Shown here: positions 1 to 7,134 of the stretch, one piece after another | How positions within the stretch are numbered: the stretch's first letter is position 1 | Layout: each line of letters starts with the position of its first letter | Origin: VGEM01 sp033764265 | GTDB taxonomy: Bacteria > Pseudomonadota > Alphaproteobacteria > Rhodospirillales > Rhodospirillaceae | Direction of reading: 5' to 3' | Length of the DNA stretch: 20,307 nucleotides | Assembly (NCBI GenBank): GCA_033764265.1 | Contig: JANRJB010000105.1 | Span: 1 to 20,307 of the forward strand | Program-made: the position numbers and the translations under genes | The notes under the pieces: generated by a model | Databases searched by the model: none | What the model saw: only the letters and a program-made list of their open reading frames with translations | Told to the model about the DNA's origin: nothing

Positions 1-17
1 CCCTCGCCCGCCCCGTT

Positions 18-2291
18 CTATCCGCCGCTGAACGGGCGCTTGTCGCGGCTGAAGCCCTTCATCGGCAGCCGGCCGGCTTGCGCGCGCTCGCCGATCCATT
101 CGCGCAAGGCCGTCTCCACGCGCACGCCGCCGCCCGAGGTCCAGCTCAAACCTTCTTTGAGCGCGAACACCTTGGCGTCGGCGCAGCCGCCGTCCTTGTA
201 GCGCTGCAGGATGACGCCGCGGCCGCGCGCCATCTCGGGCACGTCCTTGAGCGGGAAGATCAGCAGCTTGCGGTTGTCGCCGATGATGGCGGCGTGGTCC
301 GCGCCCGTCGCCATCGGCGCGCACACCACCGCGCGTTCGCCCTCGGCCAGATTGAGCGCCTGCTTGCCGTTCTTGGTCTGGGCGAACACCTGCTCGGCCG
401 GCACCACGAAGCCGCGGCCGGCGCTGCTGGCGATCAGGAACTTCTGCGCGCGGTTGAAGACGAACATCGCCACCACGTCGGCGTCGTTGGGCAGCTCGAT
501 CATCAGGCGTATCGGCTCGCCGAAGCCGCGGCCCTGGGGCAGCTTGTCGGCGCCGAGCGCGTAGAAGCGCCCATCCGAAGCGAACAACAGGATCTTGTCG
601 GTCGACTGCGCTTTGACGGCGAATTTCAGCGCGTCGCCTTCCTTGAACTTGACGTCGGAATCGCCGCTCAGCACGTCGTCGCGGTGGCCCTTCAGCGCGC
701 GGATCCAGCCCTTGTCGGACAGCACCACCGTCACAGGTTCCTTTTCGACCAGGGCGTCGATGGGGATCACCACAGCGGTGGGCGCCGCGCCCAGCGCGGT
801 GCGGCGCTTGCCCAGCGGCGTCTTCTGGCCGAACTGGTCCTTCGCCTCCCGCACCTGGTCGGCGATCGCCTGCCATTGCAGCTTCTCGTCCTTCACCAGC
901 GCGGCCAGCTGCTTCTTTTCCTCCGACAGTTCCTTGTGCTCGCGCTTGATCTCCATTTCCTCAAGTTTGCGCAATGACCGCAGCCGCATGTTGAGGATCG
1001 CCTCGGCCTGGTTGTCGGTCAGGCCGAAGGCCTTGATCAGCTTCGGCTTGGGCTCGTCCTCGGTGCGGATGATGCGGATGACCTTGTCCAGGTTCAGGTA
1101 GCAGATCAGGTAGCCGTCCAAGAGTTCCAGGCGCAGCTTGATCTTCTCCAGCCTGTGCTTGGCGCGGCGCACCAGCACCACCTGGCGATGATCCAGGAAC
1201 GCCTGCAACACCTCGCGCAGGCCCATCACCTTGGGGATGCCGTCGGCATCCAGCACGTTCATGTTGAGGCCGAAGCGGATTTCCAGCTCGGTCTGGCGGA
1301 ACAGCTGCTCCATCAGCTGCTCGGGGTCGATGGTGCGCGACTTGGGCTCGAGCACCAGCCGCACGTCCTCGGCCGATTCATCGCGGATGTCGGCCAGGTA
1401 GGGCAGCTTCTTGTCGTTCAGCAGTTCGGCGATGCGCTCGATCAGCTTGGCCTTCTGCACCTGGTAGGGAATTTGCGTGACGACGATGGCGTAGGCGCCG
1501 CGCTCGTACTTCTCCACCGTCCACTTGGCGCGCACGCGGAAACTGCCGCGGCCGGTGGCATAGGCCTCGACGATGGCCTCGCGGTTCTCGGCCAGGATGC
1601 CGCCGGTCGGAAAGTCGGGGCCCTTGACGTGATCGACCAGGGTGGACACGTGGGCCTTGGGCGTCTTGATCAGATGCAGCAGCGCGTCGCAGATTTCGCC
1701 CACGTTGTGCGGCGGGATGTTGGTGGCCATGCCGACCGCGATGCCGGCCGCGCCGTTGGCCAGCAGGTTGGGCACCGCCGCCGGCATGACCAGCGGCTCC
1801 TGCTCCTCGCCGTCATAGGTGGGGCGGTAGTCGACCGCGTCCTCGTCCAGGCCCTCCATCAATTTCATCGCGAACGGCGTCAGCCGCGCCTCGGTGTAGC
1901 GCATGGCCGCGGCGTTATCGCCGTCGATGTTTCCGAAGTTGCCCTGGCCCTCGACCAGCGGATAGCGCACCGCGAAATCCTGGGCCAGGCGGACCATGGC
2001 GTCATACACCGCCACGTCGCCGTGCGGATGGAACTTGCCGATCACGTCGCCGACCACGCGCGCGCACTTCTTAAAGCCGCCGGCGGGGTCGAGCTTCAAC
2101 TCGCGCATGGCGTACAAAAGGCGTCGGTGCACCGGCTTCAGGCCGTCGCGCACATCGGGCAGCGAGCGCGAGACAATGGTCGACAGCGCGTAGGCCAGGT
2201 AACGCTCGGACAGGGCGTCGGCCAGCGGGGCGGGCTTGATGGTCTCGGGCTTGGGCGCGGCAGGGGTTCGGGCCATGGAGTCAATACTCAT
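18..2291 (-). CDS. parC: DNA topoisomerase IV subunit A (ParC)
   Basis: Breakage-reunion subunit of topoisomerase IV, which with ParE decatenates daughter chromosomes and relaxes supercoils in the cytoplasm. The 757-residue product has the GyrA/ParC winged-helix core near residues 20-170, with the catalytic tyrosine at Y132 in the motif MRYTEA and the quinolone-determining loop at HPHGD (88-92). A tower and coiled-coil region follows, then a degenerate beta-pinwheel C-terminal part from about residue 500. The length fits alphaproteobacterial ParC (about 750) and not GyrA, and no GyrA-box motif (QxxGGKG) is visible. The start at 2291 is chosen because the conserved part begins soon after; an in-frame ATG at 2276 (MARTPAA) is an alternative, and neither has a strong Shine-Dalgarno. 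It is last in the minus-strand block and probably has its own promoter. The loop position usually serine is valine (V93). Confidence 0.95.
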   Translation of the reverse strand: MSIDSMARTPAAPKPETIKPAPLADALSERYLAYALSTIVSRSLPDVRDGLKPVHRRLLYAMRELKLDPAGGFKKCARVVGDVIGKFHPHGDVAVYDAMVRLAQDFAVRYPLVEGQGNFGNIDGDNAAAMRYTEARLTPFAMKLMEGLDEDAVDYRPTYDGEEQEPLVMPAAVPNLLANGAAGIAVGMATNIPPHNVGEICDALLHLIKTPKAHVSTLVDHVKGPDFPTGGILAENREAIVEAYATGRGSFRVRAKWTVEKYERGAYAIVVTQIPYQVQKAKLIERIAELLNDKKLPYLADIRDESAEDVRLVLEPKSRTIDPEQLMEQLFRQTELEIRFGLNMNVLDADGIPKVMGLREVLQAFLDHRQVVLVRRAKHRLEKIKLRLELLDGYLICYLNLDKVIRIIRTEDEPKPKLIKAFGLTDNQAEAILNMRLRSLRKLEEMEIKREHKELSEEKKQLAALVKDEKLQWQAIADQVREAKDQFGQKTPLGKRRTALGAAPTAVVIPIDALVEKEPVTVVLSDKGWIRALKGHRDDVLSGDSDVKFKEGDALKFAVKAQSTDKILLFASDGRFYALGADKLPQGRGFGEPIRLMIELPNDADVVAMFVFNRAQKFLIASSAGRGFVVPAEQVFAQTKNGKQALNLAEGERAVVCAPMATGADHAAIIGDNRKLLIFPLKDVPEMARGRGVILQRYKDGGCADAKVFALKEGLSWTSGGGVRVETALREWIGERAQAGRLPMKGFSRDKRPFSGG

Positions 2292-2335
2292 TCACGCCGG
2301 CGGCGGCACGCCCGCCCCGGGAAAAACAGCTACAT

Positions 2336-2363
2336 ATAGTATGTCACGGGATCAGGCGATCAA
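2336..2363 (-). promoter_or_regulatory. Putative promoter of parC
   Basis: Read on the minus strand, a TTGATC -35 (2358-2363) is separated by 16 bases from a TACTAT -10 (2336-2341), about 45 bases upstream of the parC ATG. The -10 sits inside a short inverted repeat, ACATA-TAG-TATGT (2332-2344). The site follows directly on the hairpin at 2368-2381. This is pattern matching to a sigma70-like consensus only. Confidence 0.4.
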
Positions 2364-2381
2364 CAAATGGCGGGGCCGCCA
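2364..2381 (-). terminator. Putative weak intrinsic terminator after the DUF2283 gene
   Basis: Twelve bases past the stop of the DUF2283 gene, the minus strand carries a perfect 6-bp inverted repeat, TGGCGG-CC-CCGCCA (2368-2381), followed by TTTGTTG. The loop is very short and the T-tract is broken, so termination would be partial at best. Its position between the last small gene and the parC promoter fits an operon end. Confidence 0.35.
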
Positions 2382-2393
2382 GAAGCGTTCCGA

Positions 2394-2633
2394 TCAGCCC
2401 GCCAGCGGCAGACTGGATTCCTTGCCCAGCGCTTCGTTGACCAGGATAAAGCGGCCGCCGTCGGTCGTGGCCAACTGTGCATTCGCGTTCAGGAGTTCGA
2501 TACCGTAAACGGTGCCGTCCGCTGCGATGTCGACATTGAGTTCGTCGCTGACGCGAATGGTCGTGACCCCCGCTGTCTTCTCGCGAAGACGAAGGTAAGC
2601 GACGTTATGACGAGGATCGAAGCTCAGCTTCAT
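2394..2633 (-). CDS. DUF2283 domain protein, possible antitoxin
   Basis: Small cytoplasmic protein of 79 residues that matches the DUF2283 family pattern. It has an N-terminal YLRLRE-like strand, an acidic VDIAADGTVYGIELLNA segment in the middle and a short tail. DUF2283 proteins have no proven biochemical activity that I know of. They are often encoded beside DUF4258 proteins and are then suspected to be antitoxins. Here the DUF4258 gene ends 17 bases upstream. A GAAGGAG Shine-Dalgarno sits 8 bases before the ATG, so the start is well supported. The pair lies between recO and parC, in a place where the core block usually carries no such genes. The family call is fairly firm; the antitoxin role is inference. 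Confidence 0.75.
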   Translation of the reverse strand: MKLSFDPRHNVAYLRLREKTAGVTTIRVSDELNVDIAADGTVYGIELLNANAQLATTDGGRFILVNEALGKESSLPLAG

Positions 2634-2650
2634 CGGGCGAACTCCTTCGA

Positions 2651-2902
2651 TTAGAAATAGCGCACTATCACCGTAATGACCAGCCAGTCGGAGCCATCCG
2701 GGACGGCAATCGCTTCCACCTCCTTTTGTTCATAGCGCTTGCCCTGCCAAGTCCACGGCCCCGGAAACTCCTTGCGAAAAGAAATGCGCCCGAACCGCGC
2801 CTGCAAGCGAGAGCCGGTGAGAACGGTGGTCGAAACCTCGCTTTCGCCGGCGCCGCGTTCGCTCATTCGCTCCATGCAGTGTGGATGCAGTCGCACGGTC
2901 AT
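2651..2902 (-). CDS. DUF4258 domain protein, possible toxin
   Basis: An 83-residue basic protein opening with HPHCMERMSERG (residues 6-17), the His...ERM..RG pattern of DUF4258. It ends in a beta-rich segment, WLVITVIVRYF. DUF4258 proteins are small, often plasmid- or island-borne, and frequently adjacent to DUF2283 genes; a RelE-like toxin role has been proposed for such pairs but is unproven here. I chose the ATG at 2902 because GGAGG lies 4 bases before it. An in-frame ATG at 2920 (MRSGGEM) overlaps the recO stop as ATGA, so translational coupling to recO is also possible and would add six residues. The gene lacks an obvious own promoter and is probably read from the recO transcript. Confidence 0.7.
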   Translation of the reverse strand: MTVRLHPHCMERMSERGAGESEVSTTVLTGSRLQARFGRISFRKEFPGPWTWQGKRYEQKEVEAIAVPDGSDWLVITVIVRYF

Positions 2903-2916
2903 CTCGCCTCCGCTTC

Positions 2917-3639
2917 TCATTTGAACCGCGCGGCGAAGCGCTGGCGTGCGGCGGGCAGGTCGCGGCCGTGGGGCGCGAACACGTGGGTGGCGAAGAAGTG
3001 GCCGGTAAGCGCGAGCGCGGCGCCGATGTCGGCCGCCTGCGCCGCCGGCGCGTCGTGCTGATGCAGAAACGCCGGCAGGGCGAACAGCCGCGGCGCGTAG
3101 GACCCAGCCCCGGCCACCGACACCGCGCGGCCCGACTTGGGTGAGACGTAGGCCAGGTTCCCGGTGTCGCCGTTGACGGCGCACGCGGTCAGGTCGAGGC
3201 CGAAGCCCATCTCGGACAGCAGCAACAGTTCCCAGCGGGCATAGTCGGCCGCGCCGCGCTCGACCGAATAGCGCGCAATCAAGTCGAGCGTGGCGGCAAA
3301 CAGCGGGGCGTGGGCCTCGCGTTCGGGCAGGGCCGAGTCGAGCATGGCGCACACCGCGCTCAGCGCGGCCAGGCGCGGCGCGTCGGCCAGCGCCAGCGCC
3401 GCGTAAGATTGCGCCGGCTCGCAGGTCAGCGTGCCGAGCTGGTCCTCCAGGCGCGCCCGCCACCACGCCTTGACCATGTTGCCGGGCTGCAGCACGGCGC
3501 GGTGCTGCCGGCCGGCGCCGCCCTTGACCAGCCCGGCAGCGCGCCCGTGTTCGGCGGTGAACAGCGAGACGATCGAATCGTGCTCGCCGAAGCGCCGTAC
3601 GCTCAGGACCAGGGCGCGATCCTCCCAGGCCACGGCCAT
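2917..3639 (-). CDS. recO: DNA repair protein RecO
   Basis: RecO anneals complementary strands and, with RecR, loads RecA on SSB-coated DNA during RecF-pathway gap repair. The 240-residue product begins with the family's N-terminal OB-fold pattern (WEDRALVLSVRRFGEHD, then a glycine-rich VKGGAGR near residues 38-44). The helical C-terminal half contains LLLLSEMGFGLDL and a GYLSPKSGRAVS-like segment. The start at 3639 (MAVAWED) is preferred over an in-frame ATG at 3681, because family members begin just before the WxD motif and the upstream part would overlap the preceding small gene. It begins 7 bases after that gene's stop. Its TGA overlaps the alternative ATG of the DUF4258 gene. Confidence 0.93.
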   Translation of the reverse strand: MAVAWEDRALVLSVRRFGEHDSIVSLFTAEHGRAAGLVKGGAGRQHRAVLQPGNMVKAWWRARLEDQLGTLTCEPAQSYAALALADAPRLAALSAVCAMLDSALPEREAHAPLFAATLDLIARYSVERGAADYARWELLLLSEMGFGLDLTACAVNGDTGNLAYVSPKSGRAVSVAGAGSYAPRLFALPAFLHQHDAPAAQAADIGAALALTGHFFATHVFAPHGRDLPAARQRFAARFK

Positions 3640-3646
3640 GGCGCGC

Positions 3647-3814
3647 TCAGAAGCGGTTGAACAGCAGAATGACGCCGGCAATGGAGCCGGCCAGCCCGAC
3701 GAACCCCAGCGCGTAATCGGGCCACGACGGCGGCACGCGCCGGCCGCGGCGCACGGTCAGGATGCCGAGCGCCACCACGCCGAAGAAAAAGCACGCGACC
3801 GCGAACACCTTCAC
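3647..3814 (-). CDS. Small two-helix membrane protein, unknown function
   Basis: A 55-codon gene in the gap between era and recO, starting with GTG. A GGAG Shine-Dalgarno lies 6 bases before the start, which begins 21 bases after the era stop; the gene ends 7 bases before the recO ATG, so it fills the gap exactly. The product reads VKVFAVACFFFGVVALGILT, then a basic loop VRRGRRVPPSWPDYA, then a second hydrophobic helix (about 36-52) ending FNRF. Two membrane segments with an arginine-rich turn suggest an inner-membrane hairpin with a cytoplasmic loop. I do not recognise the family. The tight fit, ribosome site and hydrophobic pattern support a real gene. Confidence 0.6.
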   Translation of the reverse strand: MKVFAVACFFFGVVALGILTVRRGRRVPPSWPDYALGFVGLAGSIAGVILLFNRF

Positions 3815-3835
3815 GATGCACTCCGCCTGCGCAGC

Positions 3836-4747
3836 TTAAGCATCGTAGTCGAGGCCCCAGTCGCTGAACAGCCCGCGGTCCGACCGCCAGTTTTCGTCGA
3901 CCTTCACGTGCAGGAATAGATGCACCGTGCGGTCCAACAGCGACTGCAGTTCGGCGCGGGCCGACGCGCCGATCTTCTTCAGGGTGCGGCCGCCGGCGCC
4001 CAGCACGATCGGCCGATGGCTTTCGCGGCTGATCAGGATCAACTGGTCGATGCGCACGCTGCCGTCCTTGCGGTCCTCCCAGCGTTCGGTCACCACCGCG
4101 CAGCCGTAGGGCAGTTCCTGGTGCAGATTGAAGAACAGCTTCTCGCGCGTGATCTCGGCCGCCAACAGCCGGTTGGGCATGTCCGACACGTCATCGGGCG
4201 GAAACATCCACGGCCCCACCGGCACAGCGGCGGCCAGCCGGGCCTTGAGCGCGTCGAGGCCGTCGCCGGTCAGCGCGGAGACCATGAAAATCTCGGTGAA
4301 CGCGCCGGTCTGGTTGAGCCGCGCGGCGAGGTCGAGCAGCTTGGGCTTGTCGGCGTCGTCGACCTTGTTCAGCACCAGCACCGCCTTGCGCCCGGACTTG
4401 ACCAGGTTGTCGACGATGGCGGCGCTGTCGCCGTCGAGACCGCGCGCGGCGTCGAGCACGAACAGCGTCAGCTCGGCGTCGGCGGCGCCCTGCCAGGCGG
4501 CGGCGACCATGGCGCGCTCGAACCTCTGCTTGGGCCGGAAGATGCCGGGCGTGTCGATGAAGATCACCTGCGCGCGGCCCAGCATGGCGATGCCGCGCAC
4601 CAGCGTGCGGGTGGTCTGGGCCTTGGGCGTGACGATCGAGACCTTGGCGCCGACCAGCGCATTCACCAGCGTCGACTTGCCGGCGTTGGGCGCGCCGATC
4701 ACGGCGACGAAGCCGCAACGGGTGGGCTCGGCGTCGGCGGTCGTCAT
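3836..4747 (-). CDS. era: GTPase Era
   Basis: Essential GTPase that binds the 3' end of 16S rRNA and assists 30S subunit maturation, partly at the membrane. In the 303-residue product the P-loop GAPNAGKS is at residues 18-25, the switch region QTTR follows, DTPG (G3) is at 65-68, and NKVD (G4) and SALTGDG (G5) come later. The C-terminal KH domain carries VLGAGGRTLKKIG. The length matches the family (about 300). The start at 4747 is chosen because its ATG overlaps the rnc stop (ATGA), implying translational coupling; reading further upstream would only run into rnc. Confidence 0.97.
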   Translation of the reverse strand: MTTADAEPTRCGFVAVIGAPNAGKSTLVNALVGAKVSIVTPKAQTTRTLVRGIAMLGRAQVIFIDTPGIFRPKQRFERAMVAAAWQGAADAELTLFVLDAARGLDGDSAAIVDNLVKSGRKAVLVLNKVDDADKPKLLDLAARLNQTGAFTEIFMVSALTGDGLDALKARLAAAVPVGPWMFPPDDVSDMPNRLLAAEITREKLFFNLHQELPYGCAVVTERWEDRKDGSVRIDQLILISRESHRPIVLGAGGRTLKKIGASARAELQSLLDRTVHLFLHVKVDENWRSDRGLFSDWGLDYDA

Positions 4748-5451
4748 GCGTGCGACTTGACGAACGCCGCCGCGGCGGCGGTTTCGGCCTGGCGCTTGGA
4801 CCGGCCGCGGCCCTCGACCTCGGCAAACCCCTCGACCGCGACCGCAACCGTGAACGCCGGCGCGTGATCGGGCCCCGACTGGTCGATCACCCGGTAGTTG
4901 GGCAGCGGCAGCCCCCGGCCCTGGGCCCATTCCTGCAACGCGCTTTTGGCGTCTTTCGGCGGGGCGATCGCGGCGTCCATGCGCGCGGTCCAGTGGCGGG
5001 CGATGAAGCCGGCCGCCACAGCCAGCCCGCCGTCGAGGTACAGCGCGCCGATCACCGCTTCGCAGGCGTCGGCCAGAATGGCGTCGGTGTCCTCGGCGTC
5101 CTGGCCGGCGGCGGCGCGCACGTTCGGACCGAGATCAAGTTCGCGCGCGACGGCGACCAGGGTCGGCTGCGCCACAAGCGCGGCCAGCCGCTGCGCCAGC
5201 TGGCCCTCGTTCTCGGCGGCAAACGTCTTGAGCAGCAGGTCGGCGATCACCAGGCCCAGCACGCGGTCGCCCAGGAACTCGAGCCGCTCGTTGGTCGCCT
5301 GCCTGGTTTTGGCGTTGGCGCTTTGGCCGGTCACCGAGCGGTGCGTCAGCGCCTGGTCGAGCAGCGCTGAGTCGGCGAAGCGGTGGCCGAGGCGCGCCTC
5401 CAACGGGCGCGCGGGCGGATGGGCGGGCCTGGGTCGCTGCGGCGAAGCCAT
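4744..5451 (-). CDS. rnc: Ribonuclease III
   Basis: Double-strand-specific endoribonuclease that processes 16S/23S precursor rRNA and structured mRNAs, as a dimer with two Mg ions per site. The 235-residue product shows the signature NERLEFLGDRVLGLVI (54-69), with E55, E58 and D62. The second metal pair is D128 and E131 in ADACEAVIGALYLDGG. A double-stranded-RNA-binding domain occupies about 165-233 (ALQEWAQGRGLPLPNY, then RSKRQAETAAAAA). The start at 5451 (MASPQRP) lies 7 bases after the lepB stop; a longer in-frame version would read inside lepB. The rnc-era overlap is the usual arrangement. Confidence 0.97.
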   Translation of the reverse strand: MASPQRPRPAHPPARPLEARLGHRFADSALLDQALTHRSVTGQSANAKTRQATNERLEFLGDRVLGLVIADLLLKTFAAENEGQLAQRLAALVAQPTLVAVARELDLGPNVRAAAGQDAEDTDAILADACEAVIGALYLDGGLAVAAGFIARHWTARMDAAIAPPKDAKSALQEWAQGRGLPLPNYRVIDQSGPDHAPAFTVAVAVEGFAEVEGRGRSKRQAETAAAAAFVKSHA

Positions 5452-5458
5452 GGCCGCG

Positions 5459-6196
5459 CTAATTGATCGCGGTGAACATGCGGCTGAAACGGGTGGCGAA
5501 AGGCCAGCGCCAGATTTCCCAGATCGCCGCGGTGCCGTCGGTGGAGAAGAACAGGAACTCGGCGCGGCCGACCAGGTTCTCGAACGGCACGAAGCCGACA
5601 TCGCTGCGGCTGTCGACCGAATGGTCGCGGTTGTCGCCCATCATGAAATAGTGGCCCGGCGGCACGGTGAACTCGCGCGTGTTGTCGAACATGCGCGTGT
5701 CGCCATCCTCGAGGATGTAGTGCACCTTGCCGCCCGGCAGCGTCTCGCGGTAGCGCAATTGGCGCAGCATGCTGCCGTACTCGTCGGTGTGCACGAAGTC
5801 GTCGACGCGCTCGCGCGGCACCAGGTCGCCATTGATGAACAACCGGCCGTCCTGCATGCGCACGGTGTCGCCCGGCAGGCCGACAAGGCGCTTGATGTAG
5901 TCGGTTTTGTTGTCGCGCGGCAGCTTGAACACGATCACGTCGCCGCGCTCGGGCGTGCTGTCGATGATACGGCCCGAGAACGGCCCCAGGCTGAGCGGGA
6001 ACGAATGCTTGCTGTAGCCGTACGAGTACTTCGAGACGAACAGGTAGTCGCCGACCAGCAGCGTCGGGATCATCGAGCCTGACGGGATGTTGAAGGGTTC
6101 GAACAGGAAGGTGCGGATGACCAGCGCGATGCCGACGGCGTAGACCACCGTGCGCACGGTTTCCCAGAAGCCTTCCTGCTTCTTGCCGGCCGCCAT
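5459..6196 (-). CDS. lepB: Signal peptidase I
   Basis: Inner-membrane serine protease that removes signal peptides from exported proteins on the periplasmic side. The 245-residue product has one N-terminal membrane segment (about 13-31), then the catalytic PSGSM with Ser41 and the general base Lys102 in YIKRLVGLPGD. The conserved C-terminal box MGDNRDHSVDSR is present. The ATG at 6196 is chosen, with AGGA about 9 bases before it; a TTG at 6235 would add 13 residues and is less likely. lepB heads the lepB-rnc-era block. In related genomes acpS normally lies directly upstream, but here a TetR gene and an efflux operon intervene. Confidence 0.96.
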   Translation of the reverse strand: MAAGKKQEGFWETVRTVVYAVGIALVIRTFLFEPFNIPSGSMIPTLLVGDYLFVSKYSYGYSKHSFPLSLGPFSGRIIDSTPERGDVIVFKLPRDNKTDYIKRLVGLPGDTVRMQDGRLFINGDLVPRERVDDFVHTDEYGSMLRQLRYRETLPGGKVHYILEDGDTRMFDNTREFTVPPGHYFMMGDNRDHSVDSRSDVGFVPFENLVGRAEFLFFSTDGTAAIWEIWRWPFATRFSRMFTAIN

Positions 6197-6282
6197 GGGG
6201 CGCGTTCCTGTGGGGGATTCAGTCAATGAAATCAAGGCTTTCGTCGGCGACGCGCCGGCCGGGCCAGGCGCGCGACGGGGCG

Positions 6283-6311
6283 ATCAAGCCCGGCCCGCGC
6301 CGCAAAGTCAA
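6283..6311 (-). promoter_or_regulatory. Possible promoter of lepB
   Basis: On the minus strand TTGACT (6306-6311) overlaps the stop codon of the TetR gene and is followed, after 17 bases, by CTTGAT (6283-6288). The -35 is good, the -10 poor. The gap to the lepB ATG is GC-rich and holds no better candidate, so lepB may also depend on readthrough from the TetR gene. Confidence 0.25.
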
Positions 6312-7021
6312 GCGCGGGGCGCATGACTTGATTGTGAGCCGCCGGCGAGTCTGCGACTGCGGCGAACGGTGCCCGTCCCGGCGCAACCGTGCAGGAACAG
6401 TTGGACGCAGCGCTCGATGTGGGCATTCAGTTCGGAGCGGCTTGGCAGCGGCAGGTTGAGCAAGGCCACGAACATCGGCCGGCCCTTGAGCAGCGACAGA
6501 AATTCCCACGCCGCCATGGCCGGATCGGCGACGTGCAGCCGCCCGGCCGCGGCCTCGTCCGCCAGGAATTCAGCGACCTTGGCGGCGGTCGGCTCGACCG
6601 CTTTCGCGAAGAACAGCGCCGCGACGCGAGGATGATTCACGGATTCGGCCATCACGACGCGGTGCATCTGCAACACTTCGCGATCCAGGATCAACGCCAG
6701 GAACGCCCGACCGATCTGGACCAGGCCGTCGCGCGTCGACCCATAGCCTGCCGTACGGATGGCGTCGGGATCCATGAAGTGATCGCACTTCGCGTTCAGC
6801 GCGGCGGCGAACAGATCGTCCTTGCCGCCAAAATGGTTGTAGATCGTCAACTTCGACACGCCGGCGTGGGCGGCAACCGCCTCGAGGCTAGTGGCCTCGA
6901 ACCCCTTGGCGACAAAGACCTCCTGCGCAGCACGGATGATCGCGGCCTGCTTGGCGGGATCGACCGGGCGCCCCCGCCTGGGCGCCGCCGCCGGCTTCGA
7001 TGATTTTCGCATGACAGGCAT
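6308..7021 (-). CDS. TetR/AcrR-family repressor, AefR-like, of the adjacent efflux operon
   Basis: Transcription factor of 237 residues. An arginine-rich N-terminal tail precedes the TetR DNA-binding domain (about 25-70), whose helix-turn-helix is visible as TSLEAVAAHAGVSKLTIYNHF (read in two overlapping parts, 44-64). The C-terminal part (LQMHRVVMAES, then AAWEFLSLLKGRP) resembles the AefR-like ligand domain. It is divergent from the efflux operon across a 113-base AT-rich region with an inverted repeat, the classic layout of a local repressor that also controls itself. The inducer is unknown. The start is either ATG 7021 or ATG 7012; nothing decides between them. The C-terminus (about the last 20 residues) is basic and low-complexity. 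Confidence 0.88.
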   Translation of the reverse strand: MPVMRKSSKPAAAPRRGRPVDPAKQAAIIRAAQEVFVAKGFEATSLEAVAAHAGVSKLTIYNHFGGKDDLFAAALNAKCDHFMDPDAIRTAGYGSTRDGLVQIGRAFLALILDREVLQMHRVVMAESVNHPRVAALFFAKAVEPTAAKVAEFLADEAAAGRLHVADPAMAAWEFLSLLKGRPMFVALLNLPLPSRSELNAHIERCVQLFLHGCAGTGTVRRSRRLAGGSQSSHAPRA

Positions 7022-7046
7022 CCGTTTCGTCGGCTGGACCGTACAA

Positions 7047-7075
7047 TTGATTAACTATACCGTTTAGTATATTAA
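7047..7075 (+). promoter_or_regulatory. Putative promoter of the efflux operon
   Basis: TTGATT (7047-7052) and TATTAA (7070-7075) are spaced by 17 bases on the plus strand and enclose the inverted repeat at 7056-7071. A repressor bound there would block RNA polymerase. About 55 bases of leader then precede the permease ATG. On the opposite strand TATACT or TATAGT could serve as -10 for the repressor gene. Confidence 0.45.
7053..7074. promoter_or_regulatory. Putative TetR operator between repressor and efflux operon
   Basis: The inverted repeat TATAC (7056-7060), spacer CGTTTA, GTATA (7067-7071) lies in the only AT-rich patch of the region. The flanks (TTAAC before, TTAA after) extend the dyad imperfectly. 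Its size and position between the divergent genes fit a TetR-family operator. Confidence 0.5.
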
Positions 7076-7134
7076 ATCGAGCGCCGCTTCCACCTTAACG
7101 CGTTTTTGCTGGTCCACAACCGCCCGAGCCATCG

